Shown one piece after another: positions 24,940 to 34,104 of a DNA stretch of 64,000 nucleotides. Each line of letters opens with the position of its first letter. Positions within the stretch are counted from its first letter, which is position 1. The stretch comes from CAZMGV01 sp964565925. Its GTDB lineage: Bacteria; JAGRBM01; JAHCIT01. The stretch lies in assembly GCA_964565925.1 (NCBI GenBank), contig CAZMGV010000012.1:62001-126000 (forward strand), read 5' to 3'. The notes beneath the pieces were generated by a model, which saw only the letters and a list, made by a program, of their open reading frames with translations, did not search any database and was not told where the DNA came from. A program made the position numbers and the translations under genes.

Positions 24940-26160
24940 TTGAGACTTTCACTTACATACCGGTTTCTGGCAAGCCTGGCCCTCTTCGCACTGTGCGGTC
25001 CGGCGGCTCCGGCCCGGGCCCAGACCCCAGCCCCGGAAGAGCCTGTCATCCAGGTGCCCGCAGCCGATGTGGCGGTGCCCGATACCGCGCCGCCCCCGGT
25101 GCCGGTGGACGACACCCCCCGGACCGTCCCCCAACCCGAAGGAGAGACCCCCGCCCAGCCGGTCCAGCCCGCGCCTCCGGCACCGCCGATCGCGCCTGCA
25201 AGCGGCGGCGGCATAGGCGCCAGTCCGGACGCCGAAGCCCGCAGCAAGGGAAACCAGATCTTCCGGCGCGGCCAGAAATGCTACGAGGATCTCAACTACA
25301 GCTGCGCCGAGTCGGCCTTCCGCGAAGCCACCAACTACGTCAACGATCCGAAATATCACGTCTATCTGGCCTATACGTTCGCCGCCACGGACCGGCAGAA
25401 GCTGGCCGTGGACGAGTTCGCGGCGGCCCTCAGGCTGGACTCCGCCATCACGGTCGATCCCAAAGAGCAGTCGCCCAAAATCATCCGGGCCTATGATCTC
25501 GCCCGGGAACAGGTGGCCGCCGACGAGACCGTCGCCAAGGAAAGCATTATCAAGAAGGGCAGCGCCTTCATCGACGAGCTGTTCCGCGACACGATTTCAA
25601 CCGTGACGTCCACCATGTCAAAGCCGTTCCTTCCCGAAAAGCCGCAGGGGCTCATGTGGAAAGACGTGCCCATGAACAGCAAGAGCCGCTACACGCTGGC
25701 GCTGGGGTTCAACGTCCCGGTGGACGACAAATACGCGGGCCGCAACGAGGCGTTCCAGCCCGATATCGCGCTCATGGCGGGCTACGCCTACCAGCCGCAG
25801 ATCAACCATTTCGCCTTCGGCGGGCGGTTGATCTATTCGCGCAACAAACAGCGCAACACGCCCGGCCCGGTCGCCCTGGAAGTGGCGACGGCGTCGGGGT
25901 TCTTCGAGCTGCACCAGCCGGTGGAGGCGTTCCTGCTGTTCGGCCGGGCCGAGGTGGGCGGAGCGTTCTCGGGTATCGACAGCCTGACCCAGGAAACGGG
26001 CCTGATGACCGGCGGTTCCGCCGGGATCTCGGCGCTGGTCACCGACCGCGTGTCACTCGAAATCTCCGCCACGTTCCAGGCGCTCTTCGGTGCCGGAACG
26101 CCGAACCGCAATCCGAGCTACCGGATGCCGTTCTTCTTCGGCGTGAACTATCTGTACTGA
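24940..26160 (+). CDS. Exported TPR and beta-barrel protein
   Basis: A 406-residue protein starting at TTG, followed by a typical signal peptide (FLASLALFALCGPAAPARAQ). Residues 30-95 are a Pro/Ala/Val-rich linker. Residues 100-190 form TPR-like helical repeats (GNQIFRRGQKCYEDLNYSCA, then LAVDEFAAALRLD). The rest alternates polar and hydrophobic residues with aromatic girdles (YTLALGFNVPVDD, IALMAGYAYQP, HFAFGGRLIYSR) and ends in FFFGVNYLY, a typical C-terminal barrel strand. It is probably an outer-membrane barrel with a periplasmic TPR domain; function unknown. Confidence 0.8.
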   Translation: MRLSLTYRFLASLALFALCGPAAPARAQTPAPEEPVIQVPAADVAVPDTAPPPVPVDDTPRTVPQPEGETPAQPVQPAPPAPPIAPASGGGIGASPDAEARSKGNQIFRRGQKCYEDLNYSCAESAFREATNYVNDPKYHVYLAYTFAATDRQKLAVDEFAAALRLDSAITVDPKEQSPKIIRAYDLAREQVAADETVAKESIIKKGSAFIDELFRDTISTVTSTMSKPFLPEKPQGLMWKDVPMNSKSRYTLALGFNVPVDDKYAGRNEAFQPDIALMAGYAYQPQINHFAFGGRLIYSRNKQRNTPGPVALEVATASGFFELHQPVEAFLLFGRAEVGGAFSGIDSLTQETGLMTGGSAGISALVTDRVSLEISATFQALFGAGTPNRNPSYRMPFFFGVNYLY

Positions 26161-26211
26161 TCGTTACGACAACCGGCCCGGACAGGTTCCGGACCTTGAG
26201 GGGGAGACACC

Positions 26212-27234
26212 ATGCGCCAGGTCTGGATCACGAAAGCGGGCGAACCCGAAGTCCTGAAAGTGAAAGAAGCACCGGACCCGGAGCCTAAAGCCGGAGAGAT
26301 CCGGATCAGGGTGGAAGCCGCCGGGGTCAACTTCGCCGACATCATGGGCCGCATGGGAATGTATCCCGACCTGCCGGGCATTCCGATCGTCGTGGGCTAC
26401 GAAGTCGCGGGCCGCGTGGACAAGGTGGGCGACGGGGTTTCCGCAGGCTGGACCGGCAAGGACGTCTTCGCCATGACCCGGTTCGGCGGCTATTCGAGCC
26501 TCGTCTGCGTGCCTGAAAAACAGGTGTTCGAACGGCCCCAGGGAATGTCCGCCCTTGAGGGCGCCGCCTTCCCGGTCGTCTACTTCACCGCCTATCAGCT
26601 GATTATCGCCATGGGCGGCCTCAAGGAAGGCGAGACCATCCTCATCCATTCGGCGGGCGGCGGTGTGGGCATTGCGGCCATCCAGCTGGCGCGCAAGATC
26701 GGCGCCCGGATTATCGGCACCGCGTCGAAATCGAAGCACGACTACCTGAAGAGCATCGGTGTTCATCACTGCATCGACTACCGGACCGAGGATTTCGAAA
26801 AGCGCGTGAAGGAGATCACCGGCGGCCGCGGCGTGGAACTGATTATCGACGCCGTGGGCGGCGATTCGTTCAAGAAGGGGTTCCGGATACTCGCCCCCAC
26901 CGGGCGGCTCGGCATGTTCGGCATGTCGGATGCCGCCACCGGCAAGTCGCGCAGCATCATCGACCTGCTGAAGATGGTCGCCGGAATGCCATGGCTCCAG
27001 ATCAACCCGGTCACGCTGATGAACGAGAACAAGGCGGCCTTCGGTGTGAACATGGGACACATGTGGGGCGAGGTGGACCGGCTGCGCACCTGGGGGACGG
27101 AGCTGCTATCCCTCTACAAGGAAGGCATCGTGAAGCCGCTCGTCGACAAGACGTTCAGCTTCGAGGACGCGCCCAAGGCGCATCACTATATCCAAGACCG
27201 CAAGAACGTCGGGAAAGTGCTGCTGGTTCCCTGA
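26212..27234 (+). CDS. MDR-family NADPH:quinone oxidoreductase-like protein
   Basis: A 340-residue zinc-independent medium-chain dehydrogenase/reductase. The GroES-like domain (IRVEAAGVNFADIMGRMG) lacks the Cys/His zinc ligands. SAGGGVGIAAIQLARKIGA is the NADPH-binding Rossmann motif, followed by GTASKSKHDYLKSIGVHHCIDY. The long C-terminal part with ITGGRGVELIIDAVGG resembles VAT-1/quinone-oxidoreductase-like members. Its substrate is unknown; quinones or enones are typical. An upstream GGGGGAGA ribosome site lies at the expected distance. It converges on mreB with a 27-bp gap. Confidence 0.92.
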   Translation: MRQVWITKAGEPEVLKVKEAPDPEPKAGEIRIRVEAAGVNFADIMGRMGMYPDLPGIPIVVGYEVAGRVDKVGDGVSAGWTGKDVFAMTRFGGYSSLVCVPEKQVFERPQGMSALEGAAFPVVYFTAYQLIIAMGGLKEGETILIHSAGGGVGIAAIQLARKIGARIIGTASKSKHDYLKSIGVHHCIDYRTEDFEKRVKEITGGRGVELIIDAVGGDSFKKGFRILAPTGRLGMFGMSDAATGKSRSIIDLLKMVAGMPWLQINPVTLMNENKAAFGVNMGHMWGEVDRLRTWGTELLSLYKEGIVKPLVDKTFSFEDAPKAHHYIQDRKNVGKVLLVP

Positions 27235-27261
27235 GACCGGCGAAACCCGCCAGTCCTGGAA

Positions 27262-28305
<1,044 letters not shown>

Positions 28306-28409
28306 GCTAACCAGCTTTCGTCAGTTGAATTACTGCCTTAATAAATAAAGGGACCAGGCCCCAAGCGCAAACAAAAAATGCATGAAATGCGTTTCATCGC
28401 CTTCCGTGC

Positions 28410-29597
28410 TCAACCGGGAACCACTTTAAGGGCCTGGTCGAGGTCGTCGATCAGGTCCTGTGTGTCTTCCACCCCGACGGCGAACCGAACCAGCTGGTCC
28501 GAGATTCCCACCGCTTTCCGCTCTTCGGTGGTCAGTTCGTAGAAACTCATCAGCGAGGGCTGCTCGATCAGGCTCTCGACACCGCCCAGAGACGGTGCGA
28601 TATACGGGATCTTGCAGGCATCGATGAACTTCGAGATCTGCTGGAGCGTCGCCTTCACCTCGAAGGATACCACACCGCCGTAACCCTTCATCTGGTCTCT
28701 CGCCACGTCGTAGTTATGGTGGTGTTCCAGCCCCGGGTAGTAGACCATCTGGATCTTGGGGTGCTTGTTCAGATAGCGGGCGATCGCCATGGCCGATTCG
28801 TTCTGGCGGGCCATCCGCAGCGGAAAGGTCTTAAGACCCCGGATCAGCAGATAGGCCGCCTGGGGGTCCGGAATGCCGCCCAGAATCCCCTGGAACTTGC
28901 GGATGCCGTCGACGAAGTCCTTCTTGCCGCAGATCACTCCGGCCAGCAGGTCGTTGTGTCCGCCCAGGTATTTGGTCGCCGAATGGAGCACCAGATCGAC
29001 GCCGTAGTCCAGCGGGGTCTGGTTGTAGGGGGTGGCGAAGGTCGAATCGATAATCACCTTGATCCGGTGACGTTTGGCGATCGCGACCACCTTCGGCAGG
29101 TCGATCACGTTCATGTACGGATTGGTGGGCGACTCGGAGAAAAGCAGTTTCGTTTTGGGCGTGATCGCCTTTTCCAGCGCGACGTAGTCCCGCGGATCGA
29201 CGATGGAGGTTTCTACGCCGAACTTGGACAGGATCTGCTGGCAGAACTGCCGGGTCCGGCGGTAGGAGTCGGACGTGAGGATCATGTGGTCGCCGGACTT
29301 CATCAGCGCCATCAGCGTCGTGGTCGTGGCGCACATCCCCGACGGAAACAGCAGCGCGTCCTCCGCGTGGTCCAGCGTGGCGAGCTTCAGCTCCACCGCG
29401 CGGACGGTCGGGTTGCCGTAGCGGCCGTATTCCATCCGGTCCAGCTTGCCGTCCATGTAGTCGCAGACTTCCTGCGAATCTTTGAAGACGTAGGTGGAGG
29501 TCTGGTGAATAGGCGTCGTGATCGCGTGCGCGGCCTTGGTGCGGGGTTCGCCGCCGTGGACCGCCAGCGTGGAGATTCCGGGTTTCTTGTCGCTCAT
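28410..29597 (-). CDS. metB: Cystathionine gamma-synthase, plant-like type
   Basis: A 395-residue Cys/Met-metabolism PLP enzyme. YGRYGNPT (57-64), SGMCA (86-90), D184 in VIIDSTFATP and K209 in HSATKYLGGHND form the PLP site. The sequence recalls plant cystathionine gamma-synthase closely, including SPTNPY, TFATPYNQTPL, the IPYIAPSLGG loop and the GVED near the C-terminus. Plant enzymes use O-phosphohomoserine; most bacterial MetB enzymes use succinyl- or acetylhomoserine. It follows threonine synthase by 2 bp, which supports the shared substrate O-phosphohomoserine. A methionine gamma-lyase or O-acylhomoserine sulfhydrylase activity remains possible. Confidence 0.9.
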   Translation of the reverse strand: MSDKKPGISTLAVHGGEPRTKAAHAITTPIHQTSTYVFKDSQEVCDYMDGKLDRMEYGRYGNPTVRAVELKLATLDHAEDALLFPSGMCATTTTLMALMKSGDHMILTSDSYRRTRQFCQQILSKFGVETSIVDPRDYVALEKAITPKTKLLFSESPTNPYMNVIDLPKVVAIAKRHRIKVIIDSTFATPYNQTPLDYGVDLVLHSATKYLGGHNDLLAGVICGKKDFVDGIRKFQGILGGIPDPQAAYLLIRGLKTFPLRMARQNESAMAIARYLNKHPKIQMVYYPGLEHHHNYDVARDQMKGYGGVVSFEVKATLQQISKFIDACKIPYIAPSLGGVESLIEQPSLMSFYELTTEERKAVGISDQLVRFAVGVEDTQDLIDDLDQALKVVPG

Positions 29598-29599
29598 GG

Positions 29600-30955
29600 T
29601 TATGCCTTGCGGGTGCTGCCGAGACGGTCGAGGATAGCGCTTCGCACCGCCTCCGCGTCATTGGGGAGTTCCACCAGCTTGTTGGCGTATCTGGACAGCA
29701 CGCCCTGGATCTGGCTCCGGTGGTAGTCGACCTTGAACTCCGTGAACTTGAGGCCGTGGGCCGTCGAAACAACGACCACCTTGTCCTTGGGCTTGATCTC
29801 GCCCTTTTCGACCAGCTTGATGAACGCCGACAGCGCCACGCCGGTGTGCGGGCAGTTGAAGGTGCCGGTCAGGTCCACCCGGGCCGCCGCATTGGCCAGT
29901 TCCTCTTCGGACGCCTCTTCAACGATTCCGCCGAATTTCTTCAGTACGCGTACGGCCCGCTTGTAGGAGACAGGGTTTCCGATCCGGATCGCGGAGGCGA
30001 GCGTGGGCTTGGCCGTCACCGGCTCGAAATGCTCGAAGCCGTTCTTGTAGGCGAGGTAGAGCGGATTGGCATTCTGGGCCTGCGCACAGCAGATGCGCGG
30101 CATCTTCGTGATGAGGCCCAGCTCCATCATCATCTCGAGCCCGCGGCCCAGCGCGCTGACGTTGCCCAGGTTTCCGCCCGGGATGATGATCCAGTCGGGC
30201 ACTTCCCAGTCGAACTGCTGGACGATCTCGATGCCGACGGTCTTCTGGCCCTCGACCCGGAGCGAGTTCATCGAATTGGCGAGATAAATGTTTTCCTGGA
30301 TGCAGATCTTCTGCACCAGATCCATGCAGCCGTCGAAGTCGGTATCGATCGTGAGCACCAGCGCGCCGTTGGCGACGGGCTGGATAAGCTGCGCGAGCGA
30401 CACCTTGTTGCTCGGCAGAAAAACGATGCTGCGGATACCGGCGTTAGCGGCGTAGGCAGCGAGTGCGGCAGAGGTGTCGCCGGTCGAAGCGCAGGCGACC
30501 GCCGGGATCGGCACGCCGCGGGAGACCATCTCCTTCACGGCAGAGACAAGCACCGTCATGCCCAGGTCCTTGAATGAACCCGTGTGCGAGACGCCGCACT
30601 GCTTGATCCAGAGATCCGGTACGCCGAATTCGCGGCCGAACCGCTCGGCCCAGAAGAGGTTCGAGTTGCCCTCGAACATGGAGACGACGTTTTCGTTTTT
30701 AACGAGCGGGCTCACCCACTCCTTCTTGCCCCACACGCCGGAACCGTAGGGCCACGACGTCCGGCTCACGCGCGAATCGAACAGTTCGCGCCATTCCTTG
30801 CCGGACTTGAAGCTCCGGAGCCGGTCGATATCGTGCTCGACATCGAGCAGACCGCCGCACTTCCTGCAGCGGTAAATGACCTCGTCCAGCAGCGGATAAA
30901 CCGCGCCGCAGTCGATGCACTGGTACCAGGCCTTCAGGTCTTTTTCGGTCGTCAT
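29600..30955 (-). CDS. thrC: Threonine synthase, plant-like type
   Basis: A 451-residue PLP enzyme converting O-phosphohomoserine to threonine. A zinc ribbon (C13, C16, C30, C33) precedes the catalytic core. K129 in HTGSFKD binds PLP and ASTGDTSAALAAY is the phosphate site. Residues 59-130 (LFDSRV...WPYGSGVW, FEGNSNLFWAERFG) and the IDTDFDGCM, FDWEVPDW and CPHTGVAL stretches read like the SAM-activated plant enzyme rather than short bacterial ThrC. It is the first gene of a two-gene unit with cystathionine gamma-synthase. I saw no riboswitch in front of it. Confidence 0.95.
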   Translation of the reverse strand: MTTEKDLKAWYQCIDCGAVYPLLDEVIYRCRKCGGLLDVEHDIDRLRSFKSGKEWRELFDSRVSRTSWPYGSGVWGKKEWVSPLVKNENVVSMFEGNSNLFWAERFGREFGVPDLWIKQCGVSHTGSFKDLGMTVLVSAVKEMVSRGVPIPAVACASTGDTSAALAAYAANAGIRSIVFLPSNKVSLAQLIQPVANGALVLTIDTDFDGCMDLVQKICIQENIYLANSMNSLRVEGQKTVGIEIVQQFDWEVPDWIIIPGGNLGNVSALGRGLEMMMELGLITKMPRICCAQAQNANPLYLAYKNGFEHFEPVTAKPTLASAIRIGNPVSYKRAVRVLKKFGGIVEEASEEELANAAARVDLTGTFNCPHTGVALSAFIKLVEKGEIKPKDKVVVVSTAHGLKFTEFKVDYHRSQIQGVLSRYANKLVELPNDAEAVRSAILDRLGSTRKA

Positions 30956-31023
30956 GAGAGGGGAAAAGCCTCGCGGGGCCGCATCCGGCCGGGCCGCACG
31001 CTAACATGTGAATTCGGCAGGTC

Positions 31024-31045
31024 AAAAGCCCGTTTCAGGGCTTTT
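31024..31045 (-). terminator. Terminator overlapping the end of the membrane-protein gene
   Basis: AAAAGCCC and GGGCTTTT form a stem with a 6-nt loop; on the minus strand the hairpin ends in TTTT. The stop codon of the polytopic membrane protein lies inside it. The symmetric A/T flanks make it potentially bidirectional. Confidence 0.85.
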
Positions 31046-32435
31046 TGGCAGGGGTCCAGACCACACAGGGAGCGGTTCCGGACCGGACGCAACCGAGAGC
31101 CTCCGGAACCCGTACCGGCTGCTTCAGACAGGGTTGATCGAACCCTTCCGAACAGTCCTGCGCCATCGTTATCCGGACCGGTACCGCGACATTCGTATAA
31201 TATTCGGAAAAATCCGCAAAAGCCGTCAGAATGGGCGCCTCCGGCCAGTTGCCTCCCGGCATCCATATCCAGTCGGCGGCCCGTATCTCCTCATGGTGCT
31301 TTCGGACGAGATCCCGGAGCTCAATGCCTACCTGGCCGATATCCCGGTATTTCCGGTAATCGTTCCAGTTAAACCAGACGAACACGCTGACAACCACGGC
31401 AATAGCAGTCCTGACCATGGCTGCGGGAATATGCCTGAACAATCCGTCCAGCAGAACTCCAGTTACCAGCAGAGCGCCGATCTTGGGAGTATATTCATAC
31501 CGGGACTGAGCGTATCCGAATGCAACCAGAGGTGGCGCCAGGAATATCGCCGACCATAGAAGGCCGAAGCGCCCCACCCGCCCCGACCTCCAATATATCC
31601 ACGGGAGCATCACAACGAGGAGGAAGCCGAGAGCCTCTGTAACATTCAGCGGCTCCGGAAACAGACCGAAAAATAATCCGGAAAAAAGCTGAAGCGAAGC
31701 CCCGAGCAAATAGGGAACATCCCTGAGCGCTCCCAGTTGTTCGTGGTTCTTGTACCACAGCGGATGCATCCACGAATTGCAGAACGCGAGTGCGGCGAGG
31801 GCGAAGGCGGCCGCCAGGGGCCCGGCAGCCCGGCGCCACCGTGTCTCACCGTCCTCCAGCCACCCTACATGTGCGGCAAGCAGTACCGGCATCACAACGC
31901 CCGTGGGTTTCGCCACTGCACAGAGCACCGACGGAACAAGCGCCGCCCAGTACCACCGGGGATCTGCTGTCCCCCGGCGCCAGAACAGCACCGCTAATAC
32001 GGCAAAGAACAGCACCTGGATCTCGACCGTCGCCGCACCCCATAACAACGCTTCGTTGCCGGCGCGGTGGAGCGCCGCCATCAACGCAAGCGCCGCCGCC
32101 GTTTCCCGGTTGAAGAATTCGGCAAAAAGCACAAACAGCAGGACACTCGTGACACTGTGGAGGAACCAGCCGGTAAGACACAGAAAAACAGGCGGGCGGT
32201 CCGGAGACAGAACCATCGCGAGTTTCCATTGAAGCATATGAAACGGGACGGGGCCGCCACGTCCGAGCATGAAATCGCCGGGGGTGAGACGCCGGGCCGC
32301 CGCTATCTGGACGAACTCGTCATTAATAAGCCCCATCGGGTAAAGCAGCCACCAGCCGGCGAACAGGAACAGAAGCCATGCACCAGCCGCATATGTCCGG
32401 GCCCGGGGACTGAGCGAATCCCAAATACTCGACAT
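31035..32435 (-). CDS. Polytopic membrane protein, possible GT-C-type glycosyltransferase
   Basis: A 466-residue protein with about ten hydrophobic helices from residue 14 to 360 and a soluble C-terminal domain of about 100 residues containing several Cys (QDCSEGFDQPCL, GCVRSG, APCVVW). The first loop reads MGLINDEFVQIAAARRLTPGDFM; an Asp-Glu in the first periplasmic loop is common in GT-C enzymes such as ArnT/PMT families. I cannot name the family further. It stands alone: a terminator overlaps its stop, and a second terminator lies upstream before the next minus-strand gene's end. Confidence 0.8.
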   Translation of the reverse strand: MSSIWDSLSPRARTYAAGAWLLFLFAGWWLLYPMGLINDEFVQIAAARRLTPGDFMLGRGGPVPFHMLQWKLAMVLSPDRPPVFLCLTGWFLHSVTSVLLFVLFAEFFNRETAAALALMAALHRAGNEALLWGAATVEIQVLFFAVLAVLFWRRGTADPRWYWAALVPSVLCAVAKPTGVVMPVLLAAHVGWLEDGETRWRRAAGPLAAAFALAALAFCNSWMHPLWYKNHEQLGALRDVPYLLGASLQLFSGLFFGLFPEPLNVTEALGFLLVVMLPWIYWRSGRVGRFGLLWSAIFLAPPLVAFGYAQSRYEYTPKIGALLVTGVLLDGLFRHIPAAMVRTAIAVVVSVFVWFNWNDYRKYRDIGQVGIELRDLVRKHHEEIRAADWIWMPGGNWPEAPILTAFADFSEYYTNVAVPVRITMAQDCSEGFDQPCLKQPVRVPEALGCVRSGTAPCVVWTPAKKP

Positions 32436-32490
32436 GGCAAAAGTATTGACGAAAGGTTCCGGTTCCGAAAGGGAAAAACCGCGCCAAAGA

Positions 32491-32517
32491 AAAACCCCGG
32501 CTTTCGGCCGGGGTTTT
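32491..32517 (-). terminator. Strong, potentially bidirectional terminator
   Basis: AAAACCCCGGC and GCCGGGGTTTT form an 11-bp stem around a 5-nt loop. It lies 30 bp past the stop of the 288-residue hypothetical gene and is flanked by A and T runs on both sides. Confidence 0.9.
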
Positions 32518-32547
32518 CAGGTTGCGGACCCGTTTCCGGGCGCAGGC

Positions 32548-33414
32548 TCACGGAAGCGTGAAGACGCTCGCCTCGACCTTCAGCTTGTGGGTCAGCTTGA
32601 CCGCGTTCTTGTCGGAGGCGACGCCCAGACCGCCAGGAACATCCACCGCCGGGAGTTTTACGGACGGCTCGATCTCGACCGGACCTTCCTGGCCCTCGGC
32701 CAGCTGAAGCGCCCAGGCACCGTCGTGCGACGACGACGATTCGAGCATCTGCGAGAAGAACGAGAAGCGGGGGCCGTTGCGGTCCAGAAGTCCGGCGTGT
32801 CCCTCTTTCCAGTGGCCGTGACGGGCGGTTTCGCCGATCGACGGATTGAAGATGTACGAGCAGCCCTGCGCGTCCTCGGCGTCCACTTCGGCACCCTTGG
32901 CGGCGGTGCCGTCTTCGGAGACGAGAACGAACTCGCGCCGGATCCAGCGGTGGCGCGGCGTGCGGCGCGCCGTGAACTTCGTGCCTTCCACGAGCAGCTG
33001 TCCGGCGCGAAGATCGAGATCGAAGCGGCGGCCCGAGGTGAGCATCCAGGCTTCGGAGGTCCAGGTCTTGTCCGGGTGCGCCACATTGACTCCGAAGATC
33101 ACTTTCGTTTCTTCCGGGTAGGTGTAAAACGCGGCCTTCAGTTCGTCGACGAAGAGCTGGTAGTCGCCGGAGCGGACACCGACGAACGAACCCGGGAACA
33201 TGAAATATTCCGGCATGAAGCCGAGCCGGGACGCCATGTTGAGAACCATGGCGGACAGCACGAACGTGTGATTATGTACCGCCTGCTTGCTGCCCGGCGT
33301 CGAAGCGGCCGTCGGCCGCTCGGTAAAAGCTCCGTCGGAGAGATCCAGGCCCTGCGCCATTCCGCGGGCGATGGTGTTCGAGTCGGTACGTCCGATTACA
33401 CAGCAAATGTTCAT
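32548..33414 (-). CDS. Hypothetical protein, 288 aa
   Basis: An unrecognised soluble protein with no signal peptide. The N-terminus reads MNICCVIGRTDSNTIARGMA. The middle has beta-rich segments (VRSGDYQLFVDELKAAFYTY, TKVIFGVNVAHPDKTWTS, LRAGQLLVEGTKFTARRTP). The C-terminal part is Val/Pro-rich (EIEPSVKLPAVDVPGG). It carries its own terminator and a 126-bp gap separates it from the IHF-like gene, so it is probably monocistronic. I infer no function. Confidence 0.82.
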   Translation of the reverse strand: MNICCVIGRTDSNTIARGMAQGLDLSDGAFTERPTAASTPGSKQAVHNHTFVLSAMVLNMASRLGFMPEYFMFPGSFVGVRSGDYQLFVDELKAAFYTYPEETKVIFGVNVAHPDKTWTSEAWMLTSGRRFDLDLRAGQLLVEGTKFTARRTPRHRWIRREFVLVSEDGTAAKGAEVDAEDAQGCSYIFNPSIGETARHGHWKEGHAGLLDRNGPRFSFFSQMLESSSSHDGAWALQLAEGQEGPVEIEPSVKLPAVDVPGGLGVASDKNAVKLTHKLKVEASVFTLP

Positions 33415-33540
33415 GAATAACCTCGGGTCCCCGGAAGAGACCGATTCAGGGGCGTTTCGCTAACACCCCATCTGCCGTGGGGTCAATAGGGTTGAATGTT
33501 TAGGGAGAGAGCGATTTGGGCCCGGTTCAGGGCCCGGGGG

Positions 33541-33903
33541 TCACTTATCGGAAGACCCGCCGCCCGGAGAGCCTCCGGCCGCCTGAACTGCCGGTGATTC
33601 CGAGGACTTACCCGAACGGCTTTCCCGACCGACGTTCACCCGTTCCTTGAGCTCCTTACCGACCTTGAAGAACGGCAGGCGCTTGCGGGAGACTTCGATG
33701 GCTTCGCCGGTTTTGGGGTTACGCCCGGTATAGGCGCCGTAGTTGCGGTTTTCGAACGAGCCAAAGCCCCGGATTTCGATCCGCTCGTCATTCTTCAAGG
33801 CCTCGATCATCTGATCGAAGATGAGGTTGACGACCTTCTCGGCCTTGATGAGCGGCAGATTGTGCCGCTCCGCCAGTGTCTGGATGAGCTCGGACTTGTT
33901 CAT
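33541..33903 (-). CDS. IHF/HU-family DNA-bending protein, IHF-beta-like
   Basis: A 120-residue nucleoid protein. Residues 1-91 are a complete IHF/HU fold: MNKSELIQTLAE, GFGSFENRNY, the DNA-intercalating arm with GRNPKTGE (60-67) and the closing KRLPFFKVGKELKERVN. These features resemble IHF-beta subunits. Residues 92-120 form an extra Ser/Gly-rich tail (SGKSSESP, GGSPGGGSSDK) not found in typical IHF. It probably bends DNA in promoters or recombination sites. A good sigma70 promoter lies directly upstream. Confidence 0.95.
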   Translation of the reverse strand: MNKSELIQTLAERHNLPLIKAEKVVNLIFDQMIEALKNDERIEIRGFGSFENRNYGAYTGRNPKTGEAIEVSRKRLPFFKVGKELKERVNVGRESRSGKSSESPAVQAAGGSPGGGSSDK

Positions 33904-33929
33904 TCCACCAACTACCCAATTATCTTGTA

Positions 33930-33957
33930 ATTATCCTAGGTTACGAAAAGTTGTCAA
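33930..33957 (-). promoter_or_regulatory. Sigma70-type promoter of the IHF-like gene
   Basis: On the minus strand TTGACA (33957-33952) is separated by 16 nt from GATAAT (33935-33930). The start codon is 27 nt further on. The flanking DNA is AT-rich relative to the surroundings. Confidence 0.8.
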
Positions 33958-34104
33958 GTCATGTTTTCAAGGAAAGCGCCAGAACTATCGAAAATAACTG
34001 GGGGTTTTGGGTTCCGAACCCGGAAAAGCCCCGAAAACAGGGAAATCTCTTAGTTTTCAAAGGGTTAGCCGGAAATTACCCGAACAACAAGTAGCCCGAA
34101 AGAC

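Noticed and set aside
28353..28440. 10-bp inverted match GACCAGGCCC / GGGCCTGGTC around the end of the cystathionine gamma-synthase gene
   Set aside because: One arm is inside the coding region and the spacing is about 75 nt. There is no T-run, so it is probably chance.
30956..31023. Possible SAM or T-box-type leader before threonine synthase
   Set aside because: The upstream gap is too short and none of the conserved riboswitch motifs is present.
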